Source: an uncultured Clostridia bacterium
Lineage (GTDB): Bacteria; Bacillota; Clostridia; TANB77; CAG-508
NCBI GenBank assembly: GCA_934140005.1
Contig: CAKPBB010000009.1
Span: 1-62,011, forward strand
DNA length: 62,011 nt
Direction: 5' to 3'
Shown here: positions 59,651-62,011 of the stretch, one piece after another
Layout of the letters: every line of letters begins with the position of its first letter
Numbering within the stretch: position 1 is the first letter of the stretch
Notes under the pieces: generated by a model
What the model saw: the letters and a program-made list of their open reading frames with translations, nothing else
Told to the model about the DNA's origin: nothing
Database searches by the model: none
Made by a program: the position numbers and the translations under genes

Positions 59651-60606
59651 TGGCATATAATCATAAAGAAGTTGTTGCAAATAGACCATCAAGATTTACT
59701 TCAGGACATAGAATGTGTGCAGGCTGTGGAGCACCAGCTGTTGCAAGAATGATACTTCGTGCGGTAAAACCAGAAGACCATGTTGTTGTTTCAAATGCTA
59801 CTGGTTGTATGGAAGTTTCTACATTTTTATATCCATATTCAGCTTGGACTGATTCATATATTCATACAGCTTTTGAGAATGCTGCAGCTACATTATCAGG
59901 AGTTGAAGCAGCTTATAAAGCAATGAAAGCAACAGGAAAATTACCAAAAGACGAAGTTACCAAATTTATAGCTTTTGGTGGAGATGGTGGCACTTATGAT
60001 ATTGGACTTCAAAGTTTATCTGGCGCAATGGAAAGAGGACATGATATGCTTTATGTTTGCTATGATAATGGAGCATATATGAATACTGGTATTCAACGTT
60101 CATCAGCAACACCAAGATTTGCAGATACTACAACATCACCAGCAGGTACAAAGATACCTGGAAAGATGCAATCACGTAAAGATTTAGCAAAAATTATGGT
60201 TGGACATCATTTACCTTATGTAGCTCAAACTTTAGCTTATACAAACTTTAAAGATTTGTATGAAAAAGCAGAAAAAGCAATTTATACAGAAGGACCAACT
60301 TTCTTAAATGTATTAGCTCCTTGCCCAAGAGGTTGGGGATATAATACAGAAGATTTAATGCAAATAAACAAACTTGCTGTAGAAACTTGCTACTGGCCTC
60401 TATATGAAGTTGTAGATGGAGTATATCATATAACATATAAACCAGCTAAAAAGCTTCCAATAGAAGAATTTTTGAAACCACAAAAAAGATTTAAACACAT
60501 GTTTAAACCAGGAAATGAGTGGATGATTGAAGCATTCCAAAAAGAAGTTGATGATAGATGGCAAGAACTTTTAGATTTAGAGGAAATGACAAATAAAAAA
60601 GATTAA
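59650..60606 (+). CDS. 2-oxoacid:ferredoxin oxidoreductase, beta subunit
   Basis: The 318-residue beta subunit that binds thiamine diphosphate and a 4Fe-4S cluster. It shows MCAGCGAPAVAR with cluster cysteines, the thiamine motif GDGGTYDIGLQSL and DNGAYMNTGIQRS, and a later APCPRGW with a further cysteine. It is coupled to the alpha gene and ends before a terminator. Together the four genes form the multisubunit type, instead of the single large chain common in clostridia. Confidence 0.95.
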   Translation: MAYNHKEVVANRPSRFTSGHRMCAGCGAPAVARMILRAVKPEDHVVVSNATGCMEVSTFLYPYSAWTDSYIHTAFENAAATLSGVEAAYKAMKATGKLPKDEVTKFIAFGGDGGTYDIGLQSLSGAMERGHDMLYVCYDNGAYMNTGIQRSSATPRFADTTTSPAGTKIPGKMQSRKDLAKIMVGHHLPYVAQTLAYTNFKDLYEKAEKAIYTEGPTFLNVLAPCPRGWGYNTEDLMQINKLAVETCYWPLYEVVDGVYHITYKPAKKLPIEEFLKPQKRFKHMFKPGNEWMIEAFQKEVDDRWQELLDLEEMTNKKD

Positions 60607-60634
60607 GATGATAAATTTGTATATATAGGGAAAT

Positions 60635-60673
60635 AAGCGGTATATTGATGTAAAATTTAATATATCGCTTTTT
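60635..60673 (+). terminator. terminator after the oxidoreductase operon
   Basis: AAGCGGTATATT (60635-60646) pairs with AATATATCGCTT (60659-60670), with one wobble, followed by T. Confidence 0.8.
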
Positions 60674-60798
60674 ATATAATATCAGAGCGTATTAAACTCA
60701 AATCTGAATATTTGAAGATAAATTAGAGGCAGAATGATTAAAAATATCGAATAGTAACAAATTGTTACAAAAATATTACAAAAAAAATCTTATACGCA

Positions 60799-60827
60799 TT
60801 GACTTTTTATGAAAAAAAATATAATAT
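60799..60827 (+). promoter_or_regulatory. candidate promoter of minD
   Basis: TTGACT (60799-60804), with TATAAT at 60820-60825 (spacer 15) or TAATAT at 60822-60827 (spacer 17). Apart from this and the upstream terminator, the 319-base gap before minD shows nothing distinctive. Confidence 0.5.
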
Positions 60828-60925
60828 ATATAAGTAAAATTAAGATGAGATTTTTTGATTTTAAATCACAAGATTTCTTAAAGCTGAAAAAAGTATTATC
60901 GAATGGATTTTAAGGAGGATAACTA

Positions 60926-61720
60926 ATGGGAGAAGTTATTGTAATAACATCAGGAAAAGGTGGAGTTGGAAAAACAACGACAACAGCGAATTTAGGTTCT
61001 GCATTAGCTTTAGCTGGAAAAAAAGTAGCTTTAGTTGATACAGATATTGGATTAAGAAATTTAGATGTTGTTATGGGACTAGAAAACAGAATTGTATATG
61101 ATTTAGTAGATGTAATTGAAGAAAAGTGTAAATTAAGACAAGCTTTAATAAAAGATAAGAGATTTAAAGAACTTTTCTTACTTCCTGCTGCACAAACTAA
61201 AGATAAAACAGCAATTAACGAAGAACAAATGAAGGAATTAGTTAAAAAATTAAAAGAAGAATTTGATTACATATTAATTGACTGCCCAGCAGGAATTGAA
61301 CAAGGTTTTAAGAATGCAATTGCTGGTGCTGATAGAGCTTTAGTGGTAACAACTGCTGAAATATCAGCAATTCGTGATGCAGATAGAATAATTGGTTTAT
61401 TAGAATCATCTGAAATTAAAAATCCAGAGTTAATAGTAAATAGATTAAAACCTAATATGGTTAGACGTGGTGAGATGATGGATGTTGATGATATAGTTGA
61501 TTTATTATCAATTAGTTTAATTGGAGTAGTACCAGATGATGAATACATTATTACACAAACTAATAAAGGAGAACCTGTTATTTCTAATAAAAAGGCTCCA
61601 GCAGGAAAAGCTTATATAGAAATATCAAGGAGAATATTAGGAGAAAATATAGAAGTTACAGTACCTGGAAAGGAAACTGGTTTCTTTGCAAGACTAAAAA
61701 GATTATTTGGAAAAGCTTAA
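60926..61720 (+). CDS. minD: septum site-determining protein MinD
   Basis: Membrane-associated ATPase that, with MinC and MinE, keeps the division ring away from the poles. The 264-residue protein has the deviant Walker A GKGGVGKT (K11, K16), DTDIGLRNLDVVMGLE and the later CPAGIEQGF, all standard. The C-terminal GFFARLKRLFGK is an amphipathic membrane-targeting helix. SD AAGGAGG is strong. minE follows; minC is not visible in this window. Confidence 0.97.
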   Translation: MGEVIVITSGKGGVGKTTTTANLGSALALAGKKVALVDTDIGLRNLDVVMGLENRIVYDLVDVIEEKCKLRQALIKDKRFKELFLLPAAQTKDKTAINEEQMKELVKKLKEEFDYILIDCPAGIEQGFKNAIAGADRALVVTTAEISAIRDADRIIGLLESSEIKNPELIVNRLKPNMVRRGEMMDVDDIVDLLSISLIGVVPDDEYIITQTNKGEPVISNKKAPAGKAYIEISRRILGENIEVTVPGKETGFFARLKRLFGKA

Positions 61721-61747
61721 ATCATAATCAGAGGGGAAGAAAAAAAG

Positions 61748-62011
61748 ATGTTTGAAAATTTTGGAAATTTTTTCAAAAAAATGGTTAAGCCAGAAAATAT
61801 AGAAGAAGTAGAATCTAAAGAAGCAGCAAAAGAAAGATTACAATTAGTTTTAATGCAAGATAGAGCTAATGTATCAGCTGATTTTTTAGAACTTATGAAA
61901 CAAGAAATTATAGATGTTATAAAAAAATATATAGAAGTTGATGAAAAAGCAATTGATGTCAGATTAACAACGCAAGTCAATTCAGATGGTACAAATGGAG
62001 CTCCTCTATTA
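61748..62011 (+). CDS. minE: cell division topological factor MinE (partial)
   Basis: Start of minE, running off the window (88 codons seen). The N-terminal helix reads MFENFGNFFKKM, then SKEAAKERLQLVLMQDRA, the anti-MinCD stretch, then the dimerisation part. MinE releases MinD from the membrane in oscillating systems. Many Firmicutes lack MinE and use DivIVA, but clostridia often have it. GAGGGG lies just upstream of the ATG. Confidence 0.92.
   Translation, partial: MFENFGNFFKKMVKPENIEEVESKEAAKERLQLVLMQDRANVSADFLELMKQEIIDVIKKYIEVDEKAIDVRLTTQVNSDGTNGAPLL

Overview
This window looks like chromosomal DNA from a low-GC, AT-rich member of the Firmicutes, most likely an anaerobic clostridial gut-type bacterium. 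The evidence is a strong AGA bias for arginine, purine-rich Shine-Dalgarno (SD) sequences, sigma-A promoters with 16-18 base spacers, a class III (anaerobic) ribonucleotide reductase, ferredoxin-linked oxidoreductases, and the Firmicutes block gdpP-rplI-dnaB. Nearly all genes lie on the + strand. I saw no rRNA or tRNA genes, CRISPR array, transposase or integrase. I could not run searches, so the genus is left open.

Layout. 1-5.4 kb: end of rpoB and complete rpoC, with a large RNA hairpin between them. 5.6-12 kb: a membrane-anchored Ig-like protein, a divergent RelA/SpoT-fold protein, gdpP, rplI and dnaB. 12-20.5 kb: tilS, ftsH, nrdD/nrdG, prs, rpsU, yqeY. 20.5-25.3 kb: an accessory patch with a two-gene minus-strand operon (a 36-residue LytTR-tail-like peptide plus a small membrane protein), a small membrane protein, an orphan gene of atypical composition (21585-22838), a large unknown protein, and an SH3/CAP secreted protein. 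25.4-32.2 kb: D,D-carboxypeptidase, an anti-sigma/ECF sigma pair, and a 1277-residue surface protein with a predicted internal thioester domain behind a structured leader. 32.3-38 kb: leuS, an Ig-like membrane protein paired with a receiver-GGDEF protein, and a CwlD-type amidase. 38-46 kb: one gene for a 2659-residue NdvB-type cyclic beta-1,2-glucan synthase. 46-53.7 kb: a PhoB/WalR-type response regulator and its probable kinase, an acidic membrane protein, signal peptidase I, holB, ricT, and an MtaD-type deaminase. 53.8-57.4 kb: ferredoxin, an XRE regulator, a LOG-family protein, a second atypical orphan gene (55432-56199), and a radical SAM gene broken by a frameshift. 57.5-62 kb: a four-subunit 2-oxoacid:ferredoxin oxidoreductase operon, minD and the start of minE.

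How the genes fit together. The core genes cover transcription, replication, translation, dNTP and PRPP supply, envelope building and division-site placement. Signalling is well represented: a RelA/SpoT-fold protein next to the c-di-AMP phosphodiesterase gene gdpP, a GGDEF protein, an ECF sigma system beside a cell-wall enzyme, and a two-component system. The most unusual signals are: (1) two unrelated orphan genes of foreign composition, each with its own promoter and terminator and each with GTACGTA exactly six bases after its -10 box; (2) a Shine-Dalgarno separated from its start codon by a perfect hairpin; (3) the rpoB-rpoC hairpin; (4) the structured leader before the thioester adhesin; (5) paired 12-base repeats around the promoter of the oxidoreductase operon; (6) a relic showing that the sigma/anti-sigma pair was once duplicated.
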